Below the pieces are notes generated by a model. It was not told the origin of the DNA, searched no databases, and saw only the letters and a list, made by a program, of their open reading frames with translations. From Hyposmocoma kahamanoa (taxonomy: Eukaryota; Arthropoda; Insecta; Lepidoptera; Cosmopterigidae), in NCBI RefSeq assembly GCF_003589595.1, contig NW_020654810.1:10835233-10899232 (forward strand): DNA of 64,000 bases, in the 5' to 3' direction. The translations under genes were made by a program, and so were the position numbers. Of this stretch, positions 1-11,409 are shown piece by piece. Within the stretch, counting starts at the first letter, position 1. Every line of letters starts with the position of its first letter.

Positions 1-2097
1 GTAGACGTTGATACTGCTGTGGAGAATTTGTATAACATCTTGTACTGTGTTTTTGATAGGTGTATGCCGAAAAAGATACGATCAGGGAAGCCCAGTAGAT
101 GCTACCCAGTTTGGTTCACAGCAGACTTAATCAGAGATCTGAAGCGCAAAAGCAATCTTCACCGAGAATGGAAGTCCACTGACAGTAAATCTATTTACTC
201 TAAGTTTGCCAAAGTTAGGTCTGACGTGAAAAAACAAATATCGTCCGCCTATGATTGTTACATTAGTCGAATCCAGGTCATAGTAAAAGACAATCCACGT
301 GCTTTATGGCAACACCTGAATAGTCTGAAGTCAAGATGCGGCTTCGTATCTCGTGTGAAATTTGAAGGGAAACAGTTTACCGGTAGTGAGGTAGCTAGTG
401 CGTTTTCAAGTTTCTTCTCTGGAGTATTCTTAACTGATATTCCCCATCTCGATCCAAATCTTTTAAGTGCGAACAGTCAGAGTTGCAGTGCCAACTATAT
501 TAATATTGCATATATATCCATGGAGGAAGTAGAGATGGCTATAAGACGTCTTAAAACTAATTGCTCGGTAGGGCCTGATAACCTGCCTGCATATGTTGTA
601 AAGGGGTGTAAGGAACAGCTTAAAATCCCTATACATTTTATCTTTAATCTAGCAATCTCTTCTGGAATATATCCGCAGCGCTGGAAACTCACGAGGGTAA
701 GACCAATCCCGAAGTCGAGTGATACTGACAATGTAGAGAACTATAGGCCAATAGCTGTTCTGTCAACTCAAGCCAAGCTATTTGAATCTGTACTCCATCG
801 GGCCTTAACCCCACAAATTAAGCCTTTTTTGTGTGACTCGCAACATGGCTTTAGGTCAAATCGCTCTGTTAATACAAATCTATTGGTTTTAGTCGACATA
901 ATTTCTGATCATCTAGACAGGGGTATCCAGGTTGACGTTCTCTATTTCGACTTTAAAAAAGCCTTCGATCGTGTAGATAACGACGTGCTTCTAAGCAAGC
1001 TAGATCGAATTGGCTTCTCCCCTAAGATGGTTAAACTTTTTGCTAGTTATCTACGTGATCGACAACAATATGTTCGGCATGGATGTTTCGTCTCGGCTCC
1101 ATATCATACTCGATCCGGCGTTAGCCAGGGTTCAGTCCTGGGTCCCCTCTTATTTAATTTAATGATCAATGACCTGGAATCAGTTCTTAAGAGCGCTCGT
1201 TGTCTGCTTTATGCTGACGACCTCAAATTAGTGTATGGGGTGGAGCACACAGCCGATTGTGAATCTTTACAAAGAGACGTCAATGCTGTGTTCCAATGGA
1301 GTGTGGATAACAAGCTCATTTTCAATCCAGCGAAATGTTTTGTCTGCACTTTTAGCCGTTCACGTGCTCCGTTACATATGCAATATGTGCTTGGGACTGA
1401 TCCAATTAACCGCGTTTTTTCTATAAAGGATCTTGGTGTGGTCTTTGACTCGCGCCTCACTTTTCACGACCATGTCGTGACACTTGCTGCCGACTGCTTT
1501 CGAAGACTGGGCTTTGTGATCCGCAACGTCAAAGACTTTCAAGATTTTGGTGCTATACGAATGGTCTATAATGCTTTAGTGAGAAGCAAACTTGAGACGT
1601 CATCGCTTATATGGCACCCGCATGAAGCTACGTATACATCTTTGATAGAAAAGGTTCAAAAAGCTTTCCTTAGATTTTTCTACAAAAAAATGTACGGCTA
1701 TTATCCGTTTTTGTATCCGACAAAGTATTTACTGGGGACTCTTCAGTATAATTCCCTTGAGGTGAGGCGGAACAACAATCTGCTGGTATTTGTTTCTCAG
1801 GTATTACGCGGCGAGTCAGACTGTCCTGAGCTAGTGGGACAGCTTGTAAGGCTCTTTGTCCCAGACGTTCCTAAGATAGTTTTAAGAGCGCGACGTCGTG
1901 AACTATTCACAGTCCCACCGGTGCGTACCGTATCGCGCAGGAACTCACCACTGCTCCGTGCCCTCGCAATGCTCAATCAACTCTTGGCATCAGCACCGGA
2001 GTGTGATCTGTTTGCATGGCGATGGGCGGCTGTGTGTTGTGAATGCCTGAGATTTTGTGAAGCGATGGATGATAGTGAGTCAAGTATAGCGCTATAG
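1..2097 (+). CDS. Non-LTR retrotransposon ORF2, reverse transcriptase part (5' end outside window)
   Basis: This reads as the endonuclease/reverse-transcriptase polyprotein of a LINE, which copies element RNA into chromosomal DNA by target-primed reverse transcription. The frame is open from base 1, so the true start lies left of the window. Counting residues from base 19, the RT landmarks are NYRPIAVLST near 241, QHGFRSNRS near 275, motif A FDFKKAFD at 310-317, motif B GVSQGSVLGP near 373, and motif C YADD at 398-401, with the catalytic Asp residues present. A basic, Arg-rich C-terminal segment follows and the frame stops at 2097. No stop or frameshift breaks the 699 codons. The APE endonuclease domain would lie outside the window. 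The layout fits the jockey superfamily (Daphne/Kiri-like), but the clade was not resolved. Confidence 0.93.
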   Translation, partial: VDVDTAVENLYNILYCVFDRCMPKKIRSGKPSRCYPVWFTADLIRDLKRKSNLHREWKSTDSKSIYSKFAKVRSDVKKQISSAYDCYISRIQVIVKDNPRALWQHLNSLKSRCGFVSRVKFEGKQFTGSEVASAFSSFFSGVFLTDIPHLDPNLLSANSQSCSANYINIAYISMEEVEMAIRRLKTNCSVGPDNLPAYVVKGCKEQLKIPIHFIFNLAISSGIYPQRWKLTRVRPIPKSSDTDNVENYRPIAVLSTQAKLFESVLHRALTPQIKPFLCDSQHGFRSNRSVNTNLLVLVDIISDHLDRGIQVDVLYFDFKKAFDRVDNDVLLSKLDRIGFSPKMVKLFASYLRDRQQYVRHGCFVSAPYHTRSGVSQGSVLGPLLFNLMINDLESVLKSARCLLYADDLKLVYGVEHTADCESLQRDVNAVFQWSVDNKLIFNPAKCFVCTFSRSRAPLHMQYVLGTDPINRVFSIKDLGVVFDSRLTFHDHVVTLAADCFRRLGFVIRNVKDFQDFGAIRMVYNALVRSKLETSSLIWHPHEATYTSLIEKVQKAFLRFFYKKMYGYYPFLYPTKYLLGTLQYNSLEVRRNNNLLVFVSQVLRGESDCPELVGQLVRLFVPDVPKIVLRARRRELFTVPPVRTVSRRNSPLLRALAMLNQLLASAPECDLFAWRWAAVCCECLRFCEAMDDSESSIAL

Positions 2098-2243
2098 TTT
2101 AATTTATTATTTCAGTGTTTGGTTTTTTTTAAAAATTTTTTTATTGTTATTTTTTAATTAGTTTGGTTTCAGGGCGCATTGGTTATGGAACTGTAATGCC
2201 GTGTAAACATGTTTACAATAAATAAATAAATAAATAAATAATA
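1..2243 (+). mobile_element. LINE 1: non-LTR retrotransposon, 3' portion
   Basis: The RT frame is followed by about 120 bp of AT-rich 3' UTR and ends in a short tandem tail of AAAT units at 2218-2243, typical of this LINE group. It is related to, but clearly different from, LINE 2 at 7825-11600. The intact RT frame suggests a fairly recent insertion. Confidence 0.88.
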
Positions 2244-2489
2244 TATAAATTTTATATAATATAATATTAACAGTTAGGCATTTCATTCACTCAGTTCAAT
2301 ATCTAAGACATTACTAAAATGTTATATAACTTTTTTTTTAAGGCTGCTTTTGAACCCTGGAATAGTGCCGTTAGTTGAATGTAGACATTATTCCAAGTAA
2401 TAGAAGTTGGTTGTTAAAATTTACTATTTACTCACTAATTTAACAAACTTACTTCCGCCTAAAGAATTTTAAATTTAGAAGCAAGTGCC

Positions 2490-2640
2490 AATGCGTAAAA
2501 GTGTTTAAACTAGTTGTTTGCACTATACAAATGGTACGTGCGTTACCGAGTAAGGTTCACTCTTTTGTCCTATTATATTCTAAAGATGAAGCGATGAGAC
2601 AAATCGATGCAAATGATATTTCGTCAACTATACACGGTTC
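2490..2640. repeat. Dispersed repeat family H, copy 1
   Basis: About 150 bp here, beginning near GTGCCAATGCGTAAAAGT, match the segment at 50160-50325 with many scattered differences. Both share the sequence CACGTGCGTTACCGAG or a one-base variant. Only these two copies were noticed, and no coding content is evident. Between this repeat and LINE 1 (2244-2489) nothing else was recognised. Confidence 0.7.
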
Positions 2641-3767
2641 TTTAAATTTAGCCAAGGACATGTAATACAACATTTAATTACTTTAATTGACGGCATGAAC
2701 GTAACATATCAAGTTGCAAAATAATGGATTTCTCCTTCGAATCAAATATATTTTATACTTTTTGTAGTTTTTGCAATTTTTTACTGCGCATTTCGGCATC
2801 GTGATTCGCGCGCGGTCATCAAGCGAACGAGAGCGAAGCAAGACATAAATCCATGTTTTTTGCCTTGATCGAACGGTTGCTCTTAAATAAAATAAAAATA
2901 AATAAATAAATAAAATAAAAATCTTTTATTTTCAGACACCATAGGTCCATAGTATGTTGGTAAGCAACCTTATACTATATTAGTAATAAATGACTGTACG
3001 GTGAATTTATTTATACATTAAAATTTTAAAATCGAAATGTCAAAATATTCAAAATACATAATATAAGAGTCACTGAAATAATAATGATAATTTAGTCGAA
3101 AGTAAAAATTAAAAATACTAAAATTTACAATTAATAAAATAACAATTCAAATTCAAATTAGCTAATATAATAATAATTAACATGAACAAAACTAATATTT
3201 TTGAAATCACATGTCATAGAGAAATTCATTACATTACAACTACTATTACAATTACTACTACTTACTTAGTCACTATTTTTGTGTGCGAGATGCATCTGTC
3301 TACACAATGTGCTATGATTGGGGAATCATGTCGCTCTGCTATTACCCTTAGGATGGAATTGGAACTACCCCGTAGTCTGTAGAGCAGCGAGGCCGTTTTC
3401 TTTCGCATGATGGCATTAAAATCATTTATATTAGCCTGCGCAAACATGCCTTAAAGATGCCTTAAAGACCGCTAACTTATTTTATAGGAAACTATAATCT
3501 CCGTAATCGGAAGGATTTCTATTCGAAATAGACATCATCGAATAAGACGATCATGTAAAATATGTACAATAATTTATCATGTAATTTTTGTACTCCTCAA
3601 TGCTTTGGACGTCATCAAATCAAGACAATAGACCGTGGCCATAATTTATTCGTTAACGGTAGATATTTGTTTTTACACTGGTTTTTGTTTTTACGTAGGT
3701 TAATAATTGCTGGTAAAATTTATTTTGATAGATATGATAAATAATCTGCATTGTTTGTAGAGAGACG
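2641..3767. other. Non-genic AT-rich stretch
   Basis: No gene or known repeat was recognised. It holds an AAAT microsatellite near 2886-2915. The reading frames here are short and lack recognisable motifs. Confidence 0.6.
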
Positions 3768-3870
3768 ACCTCGGCGGCCTATGGGCTTGACTGTGGGCCT
3801 TGGATATGTAGGTCCCGTGTTCGATTACCAGTAGGACCAATTTGGGAAATGAACTCGCATTATATTATTC
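3768..3870 (+). repeat. tRNA-derived SINE family C, head fragment
   Basis: A tRNA-like head with a degraded A box (GGCGGCCTATGGGCTTG) and a B box (GTGTTCGATTACC), followed by AGGACCAATTTGGGAAATGA. The same head and body recur at 19256 and 56255, so this is a retroposon copy and not a tRNA gene. Confidence 0.75.
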
Positions 3871-3975
3871 ATGTGAGAGTATACATAAATAAATCTGTTT
3901 TGGCGTTTAACATGGCGTTTCATTACAATATGTTGACAGCGTTTGGATCAAATATAATCTCAGTACAGAGTACTA

Positions 3976-4405
3976 AAAAACCGACCTCAAAAGTACGTGG
4001 AATTACGTCTATTTAAGTTTTATTGCAATATCCCCTAGTTCGCCACTATACAGGACTTGATACTGGAGATAATAAAAATAGGTTCTCACTACGACACTAC
4101 TTAAAGTATATCGAGAGAAAAACGCCTTGAATTGGAGAAATAGCAAAATCAACTAAATAATTGCTCCTAAATTAAAGTTAGGCGCTATTTATAAAAATGA
4201 ATCTTCATGCGTGAACAGCCACCCTTTGAGGTGGATGATTTTCCTCAAAACAAAATGGGACCACTATGGAAATACCCCCTTTCCTACAAAAAAATAATCA
4301 TGAAAATCGGTTCACAAATACCGGAGTTATCGCGTAACATACATAAAAAAAAAAAGAACATACAGACGAATTGAGAACCTCCTCCTTTTTTGAAGTCGGT
4401 TAAAA
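3976..4405. repeat. ACCGACTTC-ended inverted-repeat element, full-length copy
   Basis: It starts AAAACCGACCTCAAAA and ends TTTTGAAGTCGGTTAAAA, so its ends are inverted repeats. The interior carries phrases repeated elsewhere in the window, such as CGGTTCACAAATACCGGAGT. Related full or partial copies lie at 20052, 22795, 25940, 39240, 43757, 57560, 62905 and 63230. It is probably a non-autonomous DNA transposon, but superfamily and target duplication were not established. Confidence 0.72.
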
Positions 4406-4632
4406 ATATAATAAAAAGTTACATTAAAAAGCTCCGCTCCTTGGTCCATTTATAAACTTATTTTCATACCTTACAGAAATAACAAAAGAAACATTTACGA
4501 AGATTGATTACTTAACTATGTGTATATTTTAAAGAATAAAATTTCCCTCGCCTTAGGGTAAGCTTAGAGCGAAGGTCTTTGAAACTTTTTAAATGTATAT
4601 AATAGAGCGAAGCAGTACAACTCTCCAGGTCA

Positions 4633-5155
4633 CCGATTTTTGTTACATAAAACACAAGTACGGCCCCATGTGGTGTATTGCTCGCATCTCTGGGCAGGAG
4701 CTCCCAAACACCAGCTCGATCTACTTGACTCCATCCAACGTAGGGCTGTTCGTATTATCGATGATCCCAAACTCACAGACGGTATCGGACCCTTTAGCCT
4801 ACGGAGAGACGTTGGCTCTCTGTGTGTGTTCTACCGTCTTTTAATGGGGAGTGCCCTGAGGAACTTTTCCAACTGGTGCCACCGTCTCGTTTCTACCATC
4901 GCACTTCCCGCCAAAGGAGTAAAGTCCATCTCCACATCATAGATGCCTAGCATTGTAAGGCCACGCGGGCATCTCGTTCGTCCTTCCTCGAACCTGCAAG
5001 ATGTGGAATGATTTTCCTCTTGAAGTATTTCCTTTGCGCTATGACATGGGGTTGTTCAAAAAGCGTGTTTACAAGCTCTCAAAGGCAAATGTCAATAGGC
5101 GACGATGACCACCTCGTATCAAGTGACTCGTCTGCTCGTTTGCCTCCTTCTTTAC
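4633..5155 (+). pseudogene. LINE 3'-end fragment (RT C-terminal region)
   Basis: Translation gives a typical LINE RT C-terminal passage: QVRPHVVYCSHLWAGAP, then IQRRAVRIIDDPKL, then LRRDVGSLCVFYRL. After frame changes it continues with KMWNDFPLEVFP and FKKRVYKL before the 3' end. It is 5'-truncated and frameshifted, so it is a dead copy of a LINE family different from LINE 1 and LINE 2. It lies just upstream of a reversed SINE. Confidence 0.82.
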
Positions 5156-5204
5156 ATAAAAAAGTAAGTCAGTAACAATTTTTTTTGTTTTAAAAAGCGT
5201 ATGT

Positions 5205-5345
5205 AAGTAAACACAGAACAATAAATATAATAATAATAACGCACGCACTAAACTTAACCCCGCAATAGGGAAACCCTGTGTCGCGGGTGCCATACAAACT
5301 TCTCCCGGCATGGGAATCGAACCCGGGTCATCTGCGTCCGTCCGG
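5205..5345 (-). repeat. tRNA-derived SINE family B, copy 1
   Basis: Read on the minus strand it has a B box GGGTTCGATTCCC, then GCCGGGAGAA, and a body ending in CCTATTGCGGGG and an ATTATTATT tail. The same body recurs at 17540, 22185 and 33805. The tRNA-like 5' head appears partly duplicated here (two GGCATGGGAA blocks near 5308 and 5343). Confidence 0.75.
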
Positions 5346-6157
5346 CATGGGAACCGTTCGTATATCGTAATAGTTATTTACTCACTTGCAAGTAGTTACA
5401 CCATACTAAACACGTACACGTATGGATTGGTAGCTTTTATAGAAGTAGTTACAATAACTTCCACTTAGCTACCCTTTATTTGGGCTCGAAATAGGGTAAC
5501 AAAGTTTTCGTGTAGTTCTTGTGCATACTATTTTGCCCGTTGATCGTATATAATTACCGGGAATCCGTGAATCCGGGAATAAGTGTAAACGGGAAATGTT
5601 TCGAAATATCAAAGTTCGATGCCCGTTGGTTGGTGGCCGCTCGGAATCTGGATCACTTGGACATCCGTTACACACCGGTGGAATATTATGCCAAATTCTG
5701 TGCAACATTAGATATGGAATGCACTATATTTATTATTTATCTTTATTTTAAAGTTCCTAAGCCGTTCATTACAGTATTCTCGGGCTTTATTGAAAGAGTA
5801 CTTACGTATTGGTATTTTTATATCAGCATCGCATTGGTATCTCGAATAATTGGAGTATGATTATAGAAATGAAATTTGAACAATTCTTAATTTGATGTTG
5901 TTCAGACCACCATAAATAATAATAATAATAATAATCATCTTTATTATCTCTTTACAAAGGCGTTCCATTAATACTATATTCTTATGGCTAATCTGCTAAG
6001 GAGAATATACATATACAAATGTCTGAAATACCTTTGTAAGAGGCTGGAGTCCATACTAGGTATAGACCTGTGTCACGGATCTCCAGGCTCTCACCTCCGG
6101 ACATGATTGAGCTTAACAGAATAAATCAAGATAAATACAACAATAAACACGTCTACT
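5346..6157. other. Non-genic stretch with AAT microsatellite
   Basis: No gene was recognised. Frames of 79 to 113 codons occur at 5469-5860 on both strands but show no motif. An AAT run lies near 5917-5936, next to sequence that looks repetitive. Confidence 0.5.
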
Positions 6158-6405
6158 TTTTTAGTAGCAGTAGAGGTCCTTGAGAAAGAGTTCGTCCAGG
6201 GAAGTACTGTACTGTGGGTACTTACCTATTTCTGATGACAAGCAGTAATGTGAGCATTACTACATTCCGGCTTTGAAGTGCTGGTGAAATTACAGGCACA
6301 TGGGACTTGTCAACTTATGTCACAGGGTGACGGGCACAGTGGCACTGCAACTGTCGTTGTAGGCGCACGATTTGTTCATTCCGTCTCTTGATATCATAAA
6401 AAAAT
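6158..6405 (+). repeat. Repeat family A (A-tailed retroposon), copy 1
   Basis: It starts AGTAGCAGTAGAGGTCCTTG, passes GTTCGTCCAGGGAAGTACTG, and ends CTTGATATCATAAAAAAA. The defined 5' edge and A-rich 3' end fit a SINE-like retroposon of about 320 bp; this copy has internal gaps. The stretch to 7454 holds nothing else I recognise. Confidence 0.78.
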
Positions 6406-7454
6406 ATTTCCAATGTAAAAAATTAAATCTATTTATTTGTATTTGGTTACACGTTATTCACATTTCACAGTGTTTTAAGTACAAACTTAAGCGCGTGCTT
6501 CACATAATAACGCCATTATACCGGAGGAGCAATATAAACAATAATAGATACAATAATACTTTAATAAAATCTCAATTAAAAGTTCCATTTTACCAGGCGG
6601 CGATGTAGTATTTTGCATTTATTACTTATTATATTATGTTTAGTCGTAGTTTTTTAAAATCAATGGAAAATTTTTGTTGTATGAAAAAAATATATAAAAA
6701 TAAATTTCGAAAATGACGAATTTTTGAGTTCGTAATTTTACATTTTTACACAAATTTTGAAAATGACTAACTAAAATAAAGTAAATAATTAAAATAATTT
6801 TTTGTTTCTTTCAGCTAAATTTTCTTTAATTACATTCAAGGGACAAATTACGTTTGTATAAATTGCTCTTGTTCATTGTCCACTTAAATCAATTGTCGTC
6901 ATTCAATAAAAAAATATTTCCTGTAGGAAGCATCCGTTGTTCCTGTATAAATATTTTAACATATACTATGTAGCATATTACATGATATGTTTTCCACATA
7001 GTTACTTATTATTATTTCCATTCTAAGCAGTCAAAATGTAGGTATTTTGACTTTTACCGCTTCCATCGCAAAGTGCACCGCTCTGTGTACCAAATTGATG
7101 GGTAAATAAAGCTAGCGCAATTTCAGGCACTGAGGATCGTATATTCTTGCTACTTCCTTGGCTAAACACATTCCTATAAGTGGCAATAACCTCTGTCCAT
7201 CAGGTATATCATAAAAATAATTACATAGGTATAAGAGAAAGAGCACTCTACTTTTCACGTAAGGTAAAATATAATTCGTATTTTCGAGAACGTAACGTTT
7301 GTTCATGCAATCATCCATTACGGAAGACCCAAAGGCAATGAGCTCTTAACTCAATTGACTCATATAAGGTTATTACACATATGACCTTTTACACTTAATT
7401 ACTTTTAGGCCTATCTACACGAAATACCATCGAAATACCTATAGTACTGTAGTA
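6406..7454. other. AT-rich stretch, nothing recognised
   Basis: No gene, RNA or repeat could be supported. The frames are short and AT-driven. Confidence 0.5.
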
Positions 7455-7825
7455 CAGGCGGCTTAGGTTTTGCATTTAGAATTGTAAGAATAAGTGTTGA
7501 TGTCAAACAGACATCTAGGAGTTGACACGAGGAGACAGCTTTGAAATTGAATACACGCATAAAGTTATAATTATGATATAAACGTCGTTTATATTTATAA
7601 AGTCCCTCTCGCTACGCTACCCAAGCTACGTTCCTGTTGGAGATTTCTTCGTTTTTCAGAGATTTTTCAAAAATTAAAATATACAAAAATTTTCCACATC
7701 GGAATTTTTTATTAGGGCGATTGTATACCATTTTGAAGCGACTCCACCACTTATAACATAAGACGTAGCTTGGGCTTGCGTAGCGAGAGATACTTTATAA
7801 ATATAAATGACGCTTATATCATAAC

Positions 7826-8474
7826 AAAAAAGACAAAACAACTCGAGTCATACAATAACCGAAACTCGCAAACAGGGTGCGAGACACTGGGGAACGCGAT
7901 GCCGATTACATTCGCCACGGCAGTAAGACAGCCGGCAAAGAAATCTGCAACTACCGCTCGAATTGACAAAGTCCGAGAGGCCCGGAAAAACACGGAAGGG
8001 TCAGTTAGAGTAACGAGCGATAAACGAGTTTCCCAATCACATGCAGACTCGGCAAATGTAACGACGCCTGAATTGAGCAACAGACATCAAGAAGATCAGA
8101 AACAGGAATGGACAACGGTTCACAGGAAGAAAGGGAATTTGCATACTAAAGACATCAACCGAGGGAAAAATGCAACTGTACTGGAAATACAGGCAGCAGA
8201 GCGAAAGAAGCACCTTCATATCTGGCGGTTGGCTACAGAAACTACAGTGGAGAAACTAACTAAGTATGTTAGAAATGTTTGCGGTTCTGACATATCGGTT
8301 AAAATCGAGAGAATCAAACACAAGACCGAAAGAAACTATGCTTCTTTCATTATCACAGTATCGGAGGCAGTATATGCAAAGCTCAGTCAACCAGAAATAT
8401 GGCCGGTGAATGTTGAGTTTAGTGAGTGGATTTGGTTTCGGAGATCTACAATTAAAACAGTCCAACAACCATAG
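7826..8474 (+). CDS. LINE 2 ORF1 remnant (RNA-binding gag-like protein)
   Basis: The frame reads through about 215 codons of LINE sequence to a stop at 8474; codons upstream of 7825 are foldback-arm sequence and not part of the gene. The first half is polar and low in structure. The second half, from about KHLHIWRLATETTVEKLTKY to EFSEWIWFRR, resembles the RRM-like C-terminal domain of ORF1 proteins in this LINE group, which bind element RNA. The N-terminus is missing through 5' truncation. ORF2 starts inside it at 8410 in the +1 frame. Confidence 0.7.
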
Positions 8475-9474
8475 CAGCATAGAAATTTTCTACCAGAATA
8501 CTAGACGGCTGCGTACGAAGTTAAGTGGATTCAAAAATAACATTGAATCTATTAGTGCAGATATTATCGCAATCACGGAAACGGGGTGTAACGAATCTTT
8601 ACAAGATGCCGAAATTGTACCACCAGGGTACAGCATAATACGTTGTGATCGGACGGACGGGCGTAAGCAAGGAGACGCGTGTCTCGTGGCCACACACCGG
8701 CTCGAGTTGCGTAGAGTGAAGCTACCCGATGACGTCAACATAGATAGCTGCTCATTCGAACTGGTTTGTGCGACTGTGCATAGTAAACAAAGATTTTTGT
8801 TTCTGTGTTGCGTGGTGTATATTCCACCGGGCAGCAACGAAAGTGAATATATGCTATTATTTATAGTTATAGAAAAATTTTGTGTTAAATACGAACAGAT
8901 TTTAGTATTAGGAGATTTTAATTTATATTCCAGTAATCAAAACGTAATACTTTATTTTGAATATTTTTTGTCCTTTTGTGAATTGGCTCAGAAAAACAAG
9001 GTACATAATTGTAATAATAGACAACTCGATTTAGTGTTGAGTAGGTTGAGTTTAGGGGAGGTGCAGGTGTGCGGCGCGGATACAGAACTGGTGCCTATCG
9101 ACGCACATCATCCACCACTGTCTGTGGAGCTGCGCCTAGGCGCAGGTACCGATGCCGATGGAGGGGGTGCGGTCCAAGGCGAGAGTTCGTCTACCAGAAT
9201 CACCGGAATAAATACAGAGTGGAATTTTAAAAAAGCGGATTATTATCTGTTTTATTCATTGATTGCATCAGCTGACTGGAATCCAATTTATAATATGCGA
9301 GAACCAGAAGAAGCTCTAAATTACTTCTACTCAACTATGGGTAGCGTAATTGATTACTGTGTTACAAAAAAACGTACTATGTTATTGAATTCCAGACGTT
9401 ACCCGGAGTGGTACTCAGCGGAGATAGTAGGAGCACTAAAATCAAAATCGCGGCTTCACAAGCTATACATATAA
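8410..9474 (+). CDS. LINE 2 ORF2, APE-type endonuclease domain
   Basis: This domain nicks target DNA for reverse transcription. Visible motifs are YQNTRRLRTK near the start, AITETG (metal-binding Glu region), VVYIPPGS, VLGDFNLY, the LDLVLS block and DAHHPPL (catalytic Asp-His region). It overlaps the end of ORF1 by 65 bases. The frame stops after KSKSRLHKLYI at 9474, where the complete protein should run on into the RT, so the ORF is broken by mutation. Start chosen at the ATG at 8410. Confidence 0.85.
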   Translation: MLSLVSGFGFGDLQLKQSNNHSSIEIFYQNTRRLRTKLSGFKNNIESISADIIAITETGCNESLQDAEIVPPGYSIIRCDRTDGRKQGDACLVATHRLELRRVKLPDDVNIDSCSFELVCATVHSKQRFLFLCCVVYIPPGSNESEYMLLFIVIEKFCVKYEQILVLGDFNLYSSNQNVILYFEYFLSFCELAQKNKVHNCNNRQLDLVLSRLSLGEVQVCGADTELVPIDAHHPPLSVELRLGAGTDADGGGAVQGESSSTRITGINTEWNFKKADYYLFYSLIASADWNPIYNMREPEEALNYFYSTMGSVIDYCVTKKRTMLLNSRRYPEWYSAEIVGALKSKSRLHKLYI

Positions 9475-11409
9475 ATGCAGTGGCTCCAGGAAGGATTATG
9501 ATAATTTTTCCAGATATAGGGCGTTAATCAAAACCTTAATACAGGAGGCGCAGGAACAGCACCAGGACCGAGTACAGCGTCATCTCATGAGAGATCCTAA
9601 GGCATTCTGGGATTACATAAGGACGACAAAAGGAACGGTGAACCGTAAAACGAAAACAAAGGACGGAATCGTCAAATCCAGAGTGCGCTGAAGAATTTGC
9701 AAAATACTTTGAATCAGTATACAACAGGGATTCAGCGCAACTGGATGTGGAGGCGGCGGCATAGGCAGGCGGAGCCAGCAGCGCGCGGGTGCACCTCCCG
9801 CAGCTCACCTTGCGGGAGGTGCGCTCGGCGCTCATGCGTCTCAAGCCCAAACGATCGGCGGGCCCCGACGAGATTCCGACGTTCGTGGTGAGTGATTGTA
9901 GTGGCGTATTGGAGGAACCACTAACACATATATATAATCTATGCCTGGATACGTCATACTTCCCGGAATGGTGGAAAGTTACACGCGTAATTACTGTACA
10001 CAAGGGAGGAGCGGGTACAGATGTGAAAGGTTTTAGACCGGTGGCTATTCTGTCAACGATTGCGAAGGTGTTCGAATCCGCCATCCAGCGGAGTTTACAG
10101 GAGCAGGTGGCAAGTCAATTGTCGGACGCGCAACATGGTTTTTGGCCAGGGCGGAGTACTACCAGCAACCTCCTCAGCGCCATGGAGTATGTAGTGTCCA
10201 AGGTCGATGCGGGATGGCAAGTCGACGCCGCTTAATTTGATTATAAAAAGGCTTTTGACTTAGTAGATAACGACAATGCTGTCAAAATTAGCGGCGGTCG
10301 GATGTACTCCAAAATTTCTCCGCTTTTTTGCGAGTTATATGAGAGACAGGCGGCAGTGCGTGGAATATGAAGGTTGCAAATCGCAGTCGTACTTAACGAA
10401 ATCGGGCGTGAGCCAAGGAAGTAATTTGGGGCCATTAGAGTTCATTATTATGATTAATGATCTGCCAAAGGTAGTAGAAAATGCCAGATGTTTACTTTTC
10501 GCAGATGACCTCAGGTTGCTTATGGAAATCAAAGGAAGAGAGGACTGTGTTCGCCTTCAACAAGATGTGGATAGAGTAGTTGAATGGAGTCGAAAGAACA
10601 AACTTCAATTCAATGTGTCGAAATGCCAAATTATAACATTCGGCCGATCAAGACTGCCACATCAGTGTAACTACGAAGTAGACGGGGTACTTATGCAACG
10701 TACGGACGCGGTGAAGGATTTGGGAGTACAGTTGAATTCGGAGTTGACTTTTAGGGACCATATAGTAAATGTTTGTAAGAAAGCTGATCGAAGTTTGGGT
10801 TTTGTGATTCGCCGAAATATCAAAGCTATAACCACATTGTACAACGCTTTGATACGGAGTCAGTTAGAGTTTAACTCAGTCATATGGGCTCCGTACGATG
10901 CGAATTATAATCTCATGCTCGAACGTATCCAGAATAAATTCACAAGATACTTGTATATGAGGCTATATGGGGTATACCCTTTCTATCCCTTGATGTATCC
11001 AACATTATTTGTATTAGGTATGGTTGGATACAACAAGTTGGAACCGAGAAGGGAATTGGCTCTAGCAAATTACATAGTGCGAGTATTGAGGGGATTAATA
11101 TTTTGATATTAATCCCCTCTGATAATAATAATACTAATACTGATAATGATAATAATAATCTTTGATAATAATACAGACATAGTGATTGCAACACTTCCGG
11201 GTTTGCCCGGATGCATGCCAAACGAATACGTGCGCAGGCGCCGACAACCACGACTATTGGCGGTGCCGCGAGGTAGGACAAATTTGCTCAACAAGGCACC
11301 CCTTACTCGCACCATTCATAAACTGAATCGAGTAGCGGATGAAAGAGATATTTTTTCTTGTTTTCAGAGCGAATTCAAGAGGACAACACTATTTTTACTT
11401 AGTTCCTAG
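9475..11409 (+). pseudogene. LINE 2 reverse transcriptase, broken
   Basis: RT homology continues in pieces. 9789-10235 carries SAGPDEIPTFVVSD and GFRPVAILSTIAKVFES and ends with a TAA just before motif A (FDYKKAFD, 10237-10260). A frameshift follows, then 10276-11106 carries GVSQGSNLGPL and FADD (a Phe variant of YADD). A stop at 11104 precedes a palindromic AAT-rich interruption (11086-11160). 11146-11409 encodes the C-terminal basic domain (RRRRQPRLLAVPRGRTN). At least four lesions rule out function. Confidence 0.9.

Noticed and set aside
5469..5860. Overlapping frames of 79 and 113 codons on opposite strands
   Set aside because: Neither shows a motif or clear start context; no neighbouring exon signals.
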